This document shows, piece by piece, positions 14,018 to 23,478 of a stretch of DNA of 64,000 nucleotides. The stretch comes from Clostridiales bacterium. Lineage in GTDB: Bacteria; Bacillota; Clostridia; Christensenellales; Borkfalkiaceae. Both the position numbers and the translations under genes were made by a program. Position 1 is the first letter of the stretch, and every line of letters starts with the position of its first letter. The stretch covers positions 40,942 to 104,941 of the forward strand of contig DPGH01000013.1 in NCBI GenBank assembly GCA_003523255.1, read 5' to 3'. Under the pieces are notes generated by a model that saw only the letters and a list, made by a program, of their open reading frames with translations, did not search any database and had not been told where the DNA came from.

Positions 14018-14019
14018 GG

Positions 14020-14289
14020 TTACACCCTGTGCATCGCGTTGAAAACGTCTTCGTGCTGAACGATTATCTTTACGCCGATTTCTTTACCGAGGGCTTCGGC
14101 TTTATTAACGAGTTCTAAAAACGTTCCGTTATATCCGCCGAGATTTACGAGCATTATCATCGTAAAACAACCTTGCATGATAGTCTGGCTTATATCTTCG
14201 ATATTGATGCCGCAATCCGCAAGCATGTTAGAAACGCCCGCGATTATACCCGGCTTGTCCTTTCCTAAAACGGTTAAAACTGCTTTCAT
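14020..14289 (-). CDS. ACT-domain regulator (UPF0237, GcvR-like)
   Basis: 89 residues, a single ACT domain: MKAVLTVLGKDKPGIIAGVS, then CGINIEDISQTIMQGCFTMI. ACT domains bind amino acids as dimers. It stands alone as a regulatory unit and is always found with the PFL-family gene that follows here. A consensus promoter lies at 14330-14358. Confidence 0.88.
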   Translation of the reverse strand: MKAVLTVLGKDKPGIIAGVSNMLADCGINIEDISQTIMQGCFTMIMLVNLGGYNGTFLELVNKAEALGKEIGVKIIVQHEDVFNAMHRV

Positions 14290-14329
14290 AACGCCTCCGT
14301 GCGAAATATTTTCGCATCGATTTTCGTTT

Positions 14330-14358
14330 ATTTTACCATTTTACGAAAGTTTTTACAA
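14330..14358 (-). promoter_or_regulatory. Promoter of the ACT/PFL operon
   Basis: On the minus strand TTGTAA (14358-14353), 17-base spacer, TAAAAT (14335-14330). A small palindrome, GCGAAATATTTTCGC (14311-14325), lies in the leader. Confidence 0.6.
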
Positions 14359-14402
14359 GTTTTTTTATACCCCGCGCGAAAAATCGTTTTTATTGCGCCG
14401 AC

Positions 14403-15119
14403 TTAACGGTCGCTTTTAGAAAAAAACACTTTATCCCCGTAATACTCTTTAAGATATTTTTCGTCACGCTCGGGGAGATTGCCTGAAAGTTCCACTTCTC
14501 CGCAATTACTTAAAAGCACTTCCCTCACGATTTTTATGTTCTCGCCGGAAAGCAAATCCGAACGTTTTAACCGCCGAAAATGCCAGTCGTAAACCCTGCC
14601 GGAATCCACGTACACCCTTTTACTTTTTCTCTCTAAAAGATAGGTCATAAAGTCTTTGAGTTGCTCTCCTTTAAACCTCGAAGGAAGGTACGACGCAACG
14701 TCCTCCCACTTACGTTTAAGCGGAATAAGCATAAAATTGAAAACCCCGTCTACGGATATTTCTTCTTTTAGTCCGAGTCTTGCGGCGGCGTACTTTTTAT
14801 CGTCTTCGAGGTCGGCGGCGATAAGTCCGGTAAAAAGTATTTCCTTTTCCTCCGGCGTAAGACCGTAAAGGTTTACCGCCGTTTTGAAATAATCGTATTT
14901 ATAATATATCGCGACCACGTCGGCGACTTTATCGAGCGTTTCGGCGCGGACCACTTCTTTAAACCTATCCGGGCAACTTATTTTAACGGTTACTCTGCCG
15001 CCCTCATCTTTTACGACGGCGCCGCCGCCCGCCCCCGAAACGAGTTCTTTAACGGAGTTCGCCACGTACTCCGCGCCTTTTAAGTTTTTAACGGAATCGC
15101 TTACAGTTATAACAGCCAT
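14403..15119 (-). CDS. Probable YtxC-like sporulation protein
   Basis: 238 residues. The middle reads ISVDGVFNFMLIPLKRKWED and then a helix ending FMTYLLERKSKRVYV, followed by ERDEKYLKEYYGDKVFF. A DGxxxFxL core followed by a region of long helices and a late strand pair agrees with YtxC, a Clostridia/Bacilli protein of unknown biochemical role linked to sporulation. Similarity is judged by eye and moderate. It lies 5 nt after the calcium pump gene and probably shares its transcript. Confidence 0.5.
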   Translation of the reverse strand: MAVITVSDSVKNLKGAEYVANSVKELVSGAGGGAVVKDEGGRVTVKISCPDRFKEVVRAETLDKVADVVAIYYKYDYFKTAVNLYGLTPEEKEILFTGLIAADLEDDKKYAAARLGLKEEISVDGVFNFMLIPLKRKWEDVASYLPSRFKGEQLKDFMTYLLERKSKRVYVDSGRVYDWHFRRLKRSDLLSGENIKIVREVLLSNCGEVELSGNLPERDEKYLKEYYGDKVFFSKSDR

Positions 15120-15124
15120 ACGCT

Positions 15125-17845
15125 TTAGTCTATGCCGGTCGCGCGGTTTTTATTTATTCCGGGCAACAAAACGTTGCGAGAAAAACCTTTTTTGCGCGCG
15201 GCGGCTTTTTTCACCCCCGCCGCCTTACGATAAAAACACTTGAATATTTCGGTTATAAGTACTATCGAAACAGCCGTAAGCACGCATTTTACCCACAACA
15301 AGGCGGACATAGGCGATATTCCGAAAGGTTTATAGCATACCTGAACGATAAACGCGTGCAAGACGAAAACCCCCGCGAAAGTGAAAATCATGATTTTATC
15401 GTCTTTAGCGTTTTTGAATATGCTTTCGGACCCGAGTTTCGCGCTGTTGAACGCGTTGAAAAGCTGAAACGCAACGAACAGCGTAAAGGTTGCGCTTTTA
15501 ACTTCTCCGCCGGACGCGCCGAGAAAATTGAATACGTATTGCAAAACCATGACCGTGCCGATAAATACGCCGTTAAAAAGTATACGGAACAGCATTTTAA
15601 CGCTTACGATGCTTTCGGTACGCCCCACGGGTTTGTCGCGCATAACGCCCTCGTTAATACGCGTAAGTCCGAGAGTCAGCGCGGGCGGTCCGTCCATTAT
15701 AACGTTAATCCATAACAGTTGCAAGGTGTTAAACGGCGCGGTCAGCCCCATAAGCGCGGCTATCGTTATAAACAGCAATGCGGACACGTTTACAGAAAGT
15801 TGAAAGGTTATAAACCGCTGAAGATTTCTGTACACGTTTCTCCCGAAAGCCACGGCCTTTACCACAGTCGCGAAACTGTCGTCTAAAAGCACCACGTCGG
15901 CGGCTTCTTTGGTTATTTCGCTTCCGCTTTTACCCATTGCCACGCCGACGTCCGCGTGTTTAATCGCGGGCGCGTCGTTTACGCCGTCGCCCGTTACCGC
16001 AACCACCTCGCCAGAGGATTTCAGCGCGCGTACCACGCGGAGTTTCGTCATGGGAGTGCTTCTCGCAATAACGGAAATTCTTTTTAACGCTTTAATCAGC
16101 GCTTCGTCCGAAAGTCCTTCTAAATATACGGCGTTTACCGCTTCTTTTTCGCTTTTGGCTATGCCGAGTTTTTTTGCTATTGCAAGGGCTGTCGTTTCGT
16201 TGTCGCCCGTAAGCATTATAACGCGTATGCCCGCGCTTTTGCACTCTTCCACCGCTTTATACGCGTCTTTTCTTATCGGGTCCGACAGAACCGCGTACCC
16301 GTCGCATACAAGACCGTTTTCCGTTTCCGCGTCGAACGAGTCGCCCTTTTTGAAGTCCTTATGCGCAAACATTATAACCCGCTCTGCCGCGGACTGACAG
16401 TTTTTCATTTCCCCGATAAGTCGGTTTTTCTCCGCGGGCGACAGTGCGCACCGCTCTAAAACCCTTTCGGGCGCGCCTTTAATCAAAAGCCTGATTCCGC
16501 CGCCCGCATATATCGCGGTAACCATGTACTTTTTATCCGAATCGAAAGGCACGCGCTCGGTTACTTCAAAAGATTTTCGGTACTTAACCGAGTCTTGCTT
16601 TTTTTCTTTTTCGAACGCGCACAAAAGCGCGCACTCGGTGCCGCTGCCCGTAAATACTTCTTTATCGTTTTCGTACACCTTTTCGGCGGATGAATTGCAA
16701 ACGAAATTTTGAATAACCTCATCGTTCGCCGCGCTTACGGGAACGGTTTTGCCGTTTACGCCGACGAACTTTACGAGCGTCATTTTGTTTTCGGTAAGAG
16801 TACCCGTTTTATCCGAACATATAACGCTGACGGAGCCCATCGTTTCGGTTGCGACCATTTTTTTTATAAGCGCGTTTTCTTTTGCGAGTTTAATCATATT
16901 AAGCGCGAGCGACACTGCGACTATGGTCGGTAAACCCTCTGGAACCGCGGCGACTATCGTTATTATGCAGGAAATAAAAAGTTCCTGCACGCCATCGAAA
17001 CTCAGCGAGCCCGAAACCGCAAGCCTTATTACCGACGTTACGAATACCGCAACGGCGAAAGTCGTGCCCACGGCGGAAATGGTTTTTCCGAGCGCGGCGA
17101 GTTTATGCGACAGCGGCGAAACGCCTTTATCTTTGGCGGTGAGTTCGCCGGCGATTTTACCCGTTTCGGTATCTTTACCGACGGAGGTAACAACCATTTT
17201 ACCCGTTCCCGTTTTTACGAACGTGCCGGAATATACACAGTTTTTTCGCTCCGCTATAGGAACGTTTTCACACCTTATGACGGCACAGGTTTTACCCCCG
17301 GGATGGCTTTCGCCGGTAAGGGCGGATTCGTCCAAAGTTAAATCGTCGCACTCGATAAGTCTGCCGTCGGCAACTATTTTATCCCCTGCGGACAGCAAAA
17401 TAACGTCGCCGCAAACGACGAACCTTTGAGATACGGAAACTACTTTTCCGTCCCTTATAACCTTTACGCTTAAATCACCGCAAAGCCCGTTCATGGCGAG
17501 AAAGGCTTTTTCGGAACTGCCTTCCATAACGAGGGTTATCGTAACCGAAAGGGCGATAGCCGCGAGTATGCCGAGGCACTCTGAAAAATCGGCTTCGCCG
17601 GTTTTTAAAAAACTTCCGAACTTAGTTCCGAAAGCGATTAAAAAGCCTATTAAAAGTATTGTCATCATAGGCTCTGCGAGCGCGCCGAAAAGCCTTTTAA
17701 TAAATCCGTTTTTCTTTTTTGCTTCGACAAAGTTTTTACCGTATTTTAAAGCCGAATCGACAACCTTGTTTTCGGTCAGCCCCGTTTTCGGGTCGCTACC
17801 GAAAAATTTCAGCGTTTCTTCCGCGGTTTTGCAATGAAAGTCCAT
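15125..17845 (-). CDS. Ca2+-transporting P-type ATPase (PMCA-type)
   Basis: 906 residues with all P-type landmarks: TGES (177-180), the M4 motif PEGLP (302-306), the phosphorylated CSDKTGTLT (Asp345), MLTGDN and TGDGVNDAP. The M6 stretch WINVIMDGPPALTLG and M5 FQLSVNVSALL match plasma-membrane Ca2+ pumps, which have a single (site II) Ca2+, rather than SERCA. It exports Ca2+ across the cytoplasmic membrane using ATP. The C-terminus ends with a basic tail (KKAAARKKGFSRN). Divergent from the phosphoribosyltransferase gene. Confidence 0.9.
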   Translation of the reverse strand: MDFHCKTAEETLKFFGSDPKTGLTENKVVDSALKYGKNFVEAKKKNGFIKRLFGALAEPMMTILLIGFLIAFGTKFGSFLKTGEADFSECLGILAAIALSVTITLVMEGSSEKAFLAMNGLCGDLSVKVIRDGKVVSVSQRFVVCGDVILLSAGDKIVADGRLIECDDLTLDESALTGESHPGGKTCAVIRCENVPIAERKNCVYSGTFVKTGTGKMVVTSVGKDTETGKIAGELTAKDKGVSPLSHKLAALGKTISAVGTTFAVAVFVTSVIRLAVSGSLSFDGVQELFISCIITIVAAVPEGLPTIVAVSLALNMIKLAKENALIKKMVATETMGSVSVICSDKTGTLTENKMTLVKFVGVNGKTVPVSAANDEVIQNFVCNSSAEKVYENDKEVFTGSGTECALLCAFEKEKKQDSVKYRKSFEVTERVPFDSDKKYMVTAIYAGGGIRLLIKGAPERVLERCALSPAEKNRLIGEMKNCQSAAERVIMFAHKDFKKGDSFDAETENGLVCDGYAVLSDPIRKDAYKAVEECKSAGIRVIMLTGDNETTALAIAKKLGIAKSEKEAVNAVYLEGLSDEALIKALKRISVIARSTPMTKLRVVRALKSSGEVVAVTGDGVNDAPAIKHADVGVAMGKSGSEITKEAADVVLLDDSFATVVKAVAFGRNVYRNLQRFITFQLSVNVSALLFITIAALMGLTAPFNTLQLLWINVIMDGPPALTLGLTRINEGVMRDKPVGRTESIVSVKMLFRILFNGVFIGTVMVLQYVFNFLGASGGEVKSATFTLFVAFQLFNAFNSAKLGSESIFKNAKDDKIMIFTFAGVFVLHAFIVQVCYKPFGISPMSALLWVKCVLTAVSIVLITEIFKCFYRKAAGVKKAAARKKGFSRNVLLPGINKNRATGID

Positions 17846-17956
17846 AGAAATCTCCCGTTTACAATAAAATTATGAACGAATGATTAAATATATGATTTAC
17901 GAATGGACAAATACCCTTTAAAGTGGTACAATAAAATATATTTCACGAGGTGTTTT

Positions 17957-18496
17957 ATGAACGATTTTTTAACGATTGACATTAAAGGCTATAAAGCCGA
18001 CCTACCCATATTAAAATTGCCTTCGGGCGTGAAAATAGCGTTTTTCAATTTGCACGGGGCGAGCGAGATGACCGAACACTGCGGCAAAGAACTCGCTAAA
18101 CTCGCAAAAGATTGCGACGTGCTTTTGACCGCGGAGTCGAAAGGTTTGCAACTTACGCACGTCGTCGCGAGAGAACTCGGAATGAACTATTACGCCGTGG
18201 CGAGAAAATCTAAAAAACTTTATATGCAAGACGGTATCTGCGTAAATTACGGTTCTTCGATAACTACCGGCAAAGAACAGTCTTTTTACCTTTCCAAACA
18301 CGACGTAGACCTTATCAAAGGCAAAAAAGTCGGCATAATAGATGACGTTATTTCTACCGGAGAAAGCGTTAAAGGGCTGACGGAACTGGTAGAAAAAGCC
18401 GGCGGTATAGTTTACAAAAAACTTTTCGTGCTGGCAGAGGGCAACGCGAAAAACAGAAACGATATACTGTACCTTCAAAGCATACCTCTTTTATAA
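17957..18496 (+). CDS. Adenine-phosphoribosyltransferase-like PRTase
   Basis: The start is placed at the ATG at 17957 (GAGGTG just upstream), giving 179 residues. The PRPP-binding loop is VGIIDDVISTGES and an upstream LLTAESKGLQLTHVVARELG resembles the Apt subfamily. It should transfer phosphoribose between PRPP and a purine base, or act as a regulator of that type. It precedes a two-component system on the same strand by 22 nt, so it may share its promoter. Confidence 0.75.
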   Translation: MNDFLTIDIKGYKADLPILKLPSGVKIAFFNLHGASEMTEHCGKELAKLAKDCDVLLTAESKGLQLTHVVARELGMNYYAVARKSKKLYMQDGICVNYGSSITTGKEQSFYLSKHDVDLIKGKKVGIIDDVISTGESVKGLTELVEKAGGIVYKKLFVLAEGNAKNRNDILYLQSIPLL

Positions 18497-18518
18497 ACGA
18501 TTTTAACGGAGCAAGCGA

Positions 18519-19196
18519 ATGAAAATACTGCTCGTAGACGACGAAAAACAACTCGTATCGGCGCTCTCCGCCATACTTAAACAAAACAAGTATTCGGTAG
18601 ACGTCGCTTTCGACGGAGAAGAAGGCTTGGACCATGCCCTTTCCGGCGTATACGACCTTATAATACTCGACGTTATGATGCCCGTAAAAGACGGTTTTAC
18701 GGTACTTAAAACTTTGCGTGAAAACAAAATCGACACGCCCGTTCTGATTCTTTCGGCAAAAACCGAAACGAGCGATAAAATAGACGGGCTTAATTCGGGC
18801 GCGGACGATTACCTTACCAAACCTTTTTCTACCGAAGAACTTTTGGCGAGAGTCAAAGCGCTTTTGCGCAGAAAAGAAAAGTTTACGGGCGACGTTATAA
18901 CGGCGGGCGATTTAACCCTTAACAGAGATTCTTTCGAACTTGCCTGCGGCGATAAAAAGATAACGCTCGGCAAAAAAGAATTTCAGATACTCGAAATGCT
19001 CTTTCTGTCGCAAGGCAAAAGCATCGATAAAGAACGCTTTATCGAAAAAGTCTGGGGATACGACACCGACGCCGAATATAACACGGTAGAAGTTTACGTT
19101 TCGTTTTTGAGAAAGAAAATGAGCGCGATAGGCTCGACCTCCGAGATAAAATCCATAAGGGGGCTCGGCTACACGCTCGGAGTTAAAAATGGTTAA
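18519..19196 (+). CDS. OmpR/PhoB-family response regulator
   Basis: 225 residues: receiver domain with acidic pair DD at 7-8, phospho-acceptor Asp51 (LIILDVMMP) and KPFS, then a winged-helix DNA-binding domain ending SEIKSIRGLGYTLG. It is cotranscribed with the downstream kinase (8-nt overlap). Target genes are unknown. Confidence 0.93.
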   Translation: MKILLVDDEKQLVSALSAILKQNKYSVDVAFDGEEGLDHALSGVYDLIILDVMMPVKDGFTVLKTLRENKIDTPVLILSAKTETSDKIDGLNSGADDYLTKPFSTEELLARVKALLRRKEKFTGDVITAGDLTLNRDSFELACGDKKITLGKKEFQILEMLFLSQGKSIDKERFIEKVWGYDTDAEYNTVEVYVSFLRKKMSAIGSTSEIKSIRGLGYTLGVKNG

Positions 19197-20367
19197 AAAG
19201 GCGCAGAGAGAATTTATACTGCTGACTACCGCGATACTTTTCGCCGTGTTTGCGGTAATTTTTTGCGCGTCTTATTTCGTCTTGAAAGTGGACTTTAACA
19301 GAACCGTTTCTTCCGACATAGACGACGCGTTTTTTACCTATGACAGAACGGAAGGAGCGATAGTCAAAGACGATTCTTTCGTCGCCAAACTTTTATCTTC
19401 TGAGCCGCGCGCCGACGGCACTTACTGGATAGACGCGCGTTTTGACGCGAACGCGTTAAACGAAGATTTTATAAACCGCGTGGTCGCGTTTGCGGAAGAA
19501 AAAAATTACGACTTCGGCAATTACGGCGAAGTTTACTATAAATTGATAAGATCCGGCGACAAAACGCTCGTAGCGGGCGTTATCGCGACCGAACTTTACG
19601 CAACGCTTCGCGCTAACCTGCTCACGGTGTTTTTGATTCTCGCGATAATTTACGTTGTGCTGTTCTTCTGCGTATACGGGTTATCGTTTAAAATAATAAG
19701 ACCCGTCAGAGAAACGCTTATGCGCGAGCGACAATTTATTTCAAACGCCTCGCACGAACTTAAAACGCCCATCTCCGTTATATCCGCCAACGCGGACGTG
19801 CTTAAATCCATCGACGATAACAAGTGGATAGAAAACATCCGCTCGCAAACCGTGCGTATGGAATCGCTTGTAACCGACCTTTTAACGCTCGCAAAACTCG
19901 ACGAGGGTGCCTTCAAACTCGAAAAAACCAAGTTTAACCTTTCCGACGCGGTTTTGAGCGCGGCACTCCCCTTTGACGCCGTTGCGTTTGAAAACGGAAA
20001 ACGTCTTGTTTTCGACGTACCGGAAAACGTTTACGCGGAAGGCGACGCGCAAAGCGTGAAAAAAATACTCGACGTGTTGATGGACAACGCGGTCAAGTAT
20101 TCTTCTAAAAACTCCGAAATAACCGTATCGCTTAAAAACGACGGAAAACCGACCCTATCTGTTTTTAATTACGGAAGCGACGTGCCGGAAAACGAAGCGG
20201 ACAAAATGTTCGACAGATTTTACCGTGCGGATAACTCCCGCGCGCGAATTACGGGCGGCAGCGGTTTAGGACTTGCCATCGCCAAAAACATAGCCGCCGC
20301 CAACAAATGGAAACTTTATTCCAAATCCGTTTACGGCGTTTCTATGACGATAACTTTGGTACTTTAA
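19189..20367 (+). CDS. Sensor histidine kinase
   Basis: 392 residues. Two membrane helices (about 9-32 and 143-166) flank an extracellular sensor of some 110 residues. H-box FISNASHELKTPISV with His189, then an N-box (VLMDNAVKYS) and G-boxes (GGSGLGLAIAKN). It partners the response regulator encoded upstream. The signal is unknown; the sensor domain has no family I recognise. Confidence 0.92.
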   Translation: MVKKAQREFILLTTAILFAVFAVIFCASYFVLKVDFNRTVSSDIDDAFFTYDRTEGAIVKDDSFVAKLLSSEPRADGTYWIDARFDANALNEDFINRVVAFAEEKNYDFGNYGEVYYKLIRSGDKTLVAGVIATELYATLRANLLTVFLILAIIYVVLFFCVYGLSFKIIRPVRETLMRERQFISNASHELKTPISVISANADVLKSIDDNKWIENIRSQTVRMESLVTDLLTLAKLDEGAFKLEKTKFNLSDAVLSAALPFDAVAFENGKRLVFDVPENVYAEGDAQSVKKILDVLMDNAVKYSSKNSEITVSLKNDGKPTLSVFNYGSDVPENEADKMFDRFYRADNSRARITGGSGLGLAIAKNIAAANKWKLYSKSVYGVSMTITLVL

Positions 20368-20386
20368 AGCCCCTTTCCCTTTTTTA

Positions 20387-22297
20387 TTATAAACTTATTT
20401 CGTCTAATTGTTTAAGCCAAAGTGCGCAGACCGCGTCCGACGGCATACGCCAGTTGCCGCGCGGAGAAAGGGTTACCGCGCCTATCTTTACGCCGTCCGG
20501 CATACACGAACGTTTGAACTGCTGGCTGAAAAACCGCCTTACGAACACTTTAAGCCATTTTAACACGGTAGCGGAATCGAACTCCCCTTCAAAGGTTTTA
20601 AGCGCGGAGTAATAGATTTTTTCGGGCGAAAAACCGCGTTTAACCATATAATACAAAAAGAAATCGTGCAGCGCGTAAGGACCGACAATATCCTCGGTCT
20701 TTTGTTTTATCTCGCTTTTATCCGGCGGGAGAAGTTCCGGGCTGACCGGCGTATCCAGTATATCCGTAAGCACGGCTTTAAGTTTTCCTTTAGAATTATC
20801 TCTGTAGTACTCCACGAGTCTACGTACGAGCGTTTTCGGAACGGACCCGTTTACCGCGTACATACTCATATGGTCGCCGTTATACGTAGCCCATCCGAGC
20901 GCAAGTTCGGATAAATCGCCCGTGCCTACCACAAGTCCGTTTTGCATGTTCGCAACGTCCATAAGCACTTGCGTGCGCTCTCTCGCCTGTGAATTTTCGT
21001 AAGCGGCGTCAAGCGAACCGTCGTGCTTTATATCTTTTAAATGCCTTTTTACCGATTTCGTAATATCTATTTTTTTCAGCGACGCGCCGAGCGATTTTGC
21101 AAGAGCGATGCTGTTTAAATACGTTCTCGACGTGGTGCCGAAGCACGGCATGGTTATAGCGAGAACGTCTTTTGATGATTTACCCGCAAAACCCGCCGCC
21201 GTAACCGAAACGATTGCGGCAAGAGTAGAATCGAGCCCGCCCGAAAGTCCCACTACGAGTTTTTGACTATGCGTGTGGACAAGCCTTTTTTCAAGCGCTT
21301 TTGCCTGCATGGTAAGTATAAGCCCCTCTTCTCCGTCGGGAATAAACGGCGTTTTACTCAAAACTCTTTCGGGCATACCGTTTCTCGAAGCGCTGAACGG
21401 AATCTTTTTATACTCGCACTCGGGCAACGTAAAGTCCTGATTGAAAACCTTGCTCCTTTCGTAATCGAGATATTCGAGGTCTACGCAAGCGGTTGCAAGA
21501 CCGTTATCGAAGGGCACGGTTTCGGCAATAATCTCGCCGTTTTCCGCAATAAGCGAATGCCCCGAAAACACAGTATCGGTGGTAGACTCGCCGTCGCCGG
21601 CGTTTGCGTAAACGTAAACCGAAACGGTTTTTGAAGAGTGGGTTGCCACAAGGTTTCTTCTGTATTCTATTTTGCCCGTATTTTCGTCGCTCGCGGAGAG
21701 GTTCACGATAACCCGAGCCCCGTGCACCGCGTGCGAAATGGAGGGCGGAACGGGCGTCCACAAATCCTCGCAAATTTCCGCGGCGACTTTAAATGACTCT
21801 TCGGATTCGTCGCAGAAAATAAGATTACGCGAAAAAGGAACGGTTACCATATCGCCTTTTTCATCCTCGCCGAGTTTAACTTCGGAATATCCGCCGTCCG
21901 TTGCGGCAAAGCACCTTTTTTCATAAAATTCGTTATAGTTCGGCAAATACGTTTTCGGCACGAGCCCTAAAACCTTACCGTTGGCGCACGCCGCCGCCGT
22001 ATTATAAATCAGTCCGTCTTTTTTAAACGGAACTCCGACGAACACAAGCATTTTTTTATCCGCGGTAAATTGCGCTATTTTTATAAGCGCGGCTTTCGCG
22101 GCGGAAAGCAAAACGTCGGTATAAAATAAGTCGCCCGCGGTATACCCCGTAACGCACAATTCGGGAAAAACGAGCAGTTCCGCATTATTTTCGTCGGCGA
22201 GTTTTATGCCGTTTAAAATGTTTTCGGTATTGTATTCAACGTCGGCAACTTTTATTTTCGGCGTAAAAGTTGCCGCCTTTATATATCCGAATTTCAT
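20387..22297 (-). CDS. nadE: Glutamine-dependent NAD+ synthetase
   Basis: 636 residues, the long form with two domains. The N-terminal nitrilase-like glutaminase has FPELCVTGY with the catalytic Glu and AAEICEDLWTP with the nucleophile Cys. The C-terminal ammonia-dependent synthetase has the ATP pyrophosphatase loop VVGLSGGLDSTLAA and LVVGTGDLSELALGWATYNG. It makes NAD+ from deamido-NAD+, ATP and glutamine. It stands alone on the minus strand between the kinase gene and galE. Confidence 0.93.
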   Translation of the reverse strand: MKFGYIKAATFTPKIKVADVEYNTENILNGIKLADENNAELLVFPELCVTGYTAGDLFYTDVLLSAAKAALIKIAQFTADKKMLVFVGVPFKKDGLIYNTAAACANGKVLGLVPKTYLPNYNEFYEKRCFAATDGGYSEVKLGEDEKGDMVTVPFSRNLIFCDESEESFKVAAEICEDLWTPVPPSISHAVHGARVIVNLSASDENTGKIEYRRNLVATHSSKTVSVYVYANAGDGESTTDTVFSGHSLIAENGEIIAETVPFDNGLATACVDLEYLDYERSKVFNQDFTLPECEYKKIPFSASRNGMPERVLSKTPFIPDGEEGLILTMQAKALEKRLVHTHSQKLVVGLSGGLDSTLAAIVSVTAAGFAGKSSKDVLAITMPCFGTTSRTYLNSIALAKSLGASLKKIDITKSVKRHLKDIKHDGSLDAAYENSQARERTQVLMDVANMQNGLVVGTGDLSELALGWATYNGDHMSMYAVNGSVPKTLVRRLVEYYRDNSKGKLKAVLTDILDTPVSPELLPPDKSEIKQKTEDIVGPYALHDFFLYYMVKRGFSPEKIYYSALKTFEGEFDSATVLKWLKVFVRRFFSQQFKRSCMPDGVKIGAVTLSPRGNWRMPSDAVCALWLKQLDEISL

Positions 22298-22373
22298 AAA
22301 AAACCTCTTTCGTTATATTTTTATAAACTTATTTTACACGTTTTTATTAAAATTAGCAATAATTTAAGACAAC

Positions 22374-22417
22374 AAAAAAAGCGATTTTATGCGTTTTAAG
22401 CAAAAATCGCTTTTTTA
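22374..22417. terminator. Bidirectional terminator after galE
   Basis: A stem AAAAAAGCGATTTT with AAAATCGCTTTTTT, about 14 bp, with a 14-nt loop. It follows the galE stop on the minus strand and ends in T's on both strands. Confidence 0.8.
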
Positions 22418-22440
22418 TCTTAATTTAATTAACCCGCTAA

Positions 22441-23454
22441 TCAGTCGTCGTAACCGTTGGGGTTTTTAATCTGCCAGTTCATCGCGGAGCGGCACATATC
22501 CTCGATGCCGAGCGTCGCTTTAAATCCCAAAACTTTTTCCGCAAGAGAGGGATCCGCGTAGCACTCGTCTATATCGCCGGGACGACGGGGCATTATTTTG
22601 TACGGTATGGGTTTACCCGTTACCTTTTCAAACGCGTGTACCATGTCGAGAACGGAATATCCGTGTCCGGTACCGAGGTTTACGATGAGAAGACCGGGAT
22701 TTTCCGCAAGTTTATTTACCGCGAGAACGTGTCCTTTTGCAAGGTCTACAACGTGTATAAAATCTCTTACGCCGGTGCCGTCGTGCGTGGCGTAATCGTT
22801 ACCGAACACGCCGAGGTATTCTCTCTTACCGACCGCGACCTGCGTGATATACGGGCAAAGGTTGTTGGGTATACCTTTGGGGTCCTCGCCGATAAGACCC
22901 GATTCGTGCGCGCCGACGGGGTTAAAATACCTGAGTATCGCGATGTTGAAAGATTTATCCGACGCGTAAAGGTCTTTAAGCATATACTCTATAAAGAGTT
23001 TGGTGCTGCCGTAGGGGTTAGAAGTGGAGAGCGGAAAGTCTTCTCTTATCGGCACGCTTTTCGGTTTTCCGTATACGGTTGCCGAAGAAGAGAACACAAG
23101 GTTTTTAACGTTGTGGTCGCGCATCGCAAAGCACAAAACCAAAAGCCCCTCTATGTTGTTTTCGTAATATTCGAGCGGTTTCTGGCAAGATTCGCCCACC
23201 GCTTTAAGTCCCGCAAAGTTTATTACCGCGTCGATTTTGTTTTCTTCAAAAATTTTATCGAGGATTTTTCTGTCTCTTATGTCGCCCTCGTAAAACTTAA
23301 TCTTTTTTCCAGTGATTTGCTCTACGCGCTTTACAGCCTCGTATTTGCTGTTTACGAGGTTATCGACGCAAACCACGCCGTGCCCCGCGTTTAAGAGTTC
23401 TACCGAAGTATGCGAGCCGATATAACCCGCGCCGCCCGTTACTAAAACGTTCAT
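22441..23454 (-). CDS. galE: UDP-glucose 4-epimerase
   Basis: 337 residues with the NAD-binding TGGAGYIGSHT, the catalytic Ser-x-x-Tyr-x3-Lys pair (SSSATVYG and YGSTK) and the end RPGDIDECYADP, all typical of GalE. It interconverts UDP-galactose and UDP-glucose (Leloir pathway). It follows galT by 24 nt, so both are one operon. Confidence 0.95.
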   Translation of the reverse strand: MNVLVTGGAGYIGSHTSVELLNAGHGVVCVDNLVNSKYEAVKRVEQITGKKIKFYEGDIRDRKILDKIFEENKIDAVINFAGLKAVGESCQKPLEYYENNIEGLLVLCFAMRDHNVKNLVFSSSATVYGKPKSVPIREDFPLSTSNPYGSTKLFIEYMLKDLYASDKSFNIAILRYFNPVGAHESGLIGEDPKGIPNNLCPYITQVAVGKREYLGVFGNDYATHDGTGVRDFIHVVDLAKGHVLAVNKLAENPGLLIVNLGTGHGYSVLDMVHAFEKVTGKPIPYKIMPRRPGDIDECYADPSLAEKVLGFKATLGIEDMCRSAMNWQIKNPNGYDD

Positions 23455-23478
23455 AAATATTTCTCCTTTTTTATTTTA

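Noticed and set aside
22636..23394. 252-codon plus-strand frame inside galE
   Set aside because: galE on the other strand is unambiguous; this is a mirror effect of codon bias, as are the long frames inside ileS, the pumps and the V-ATPase genes.
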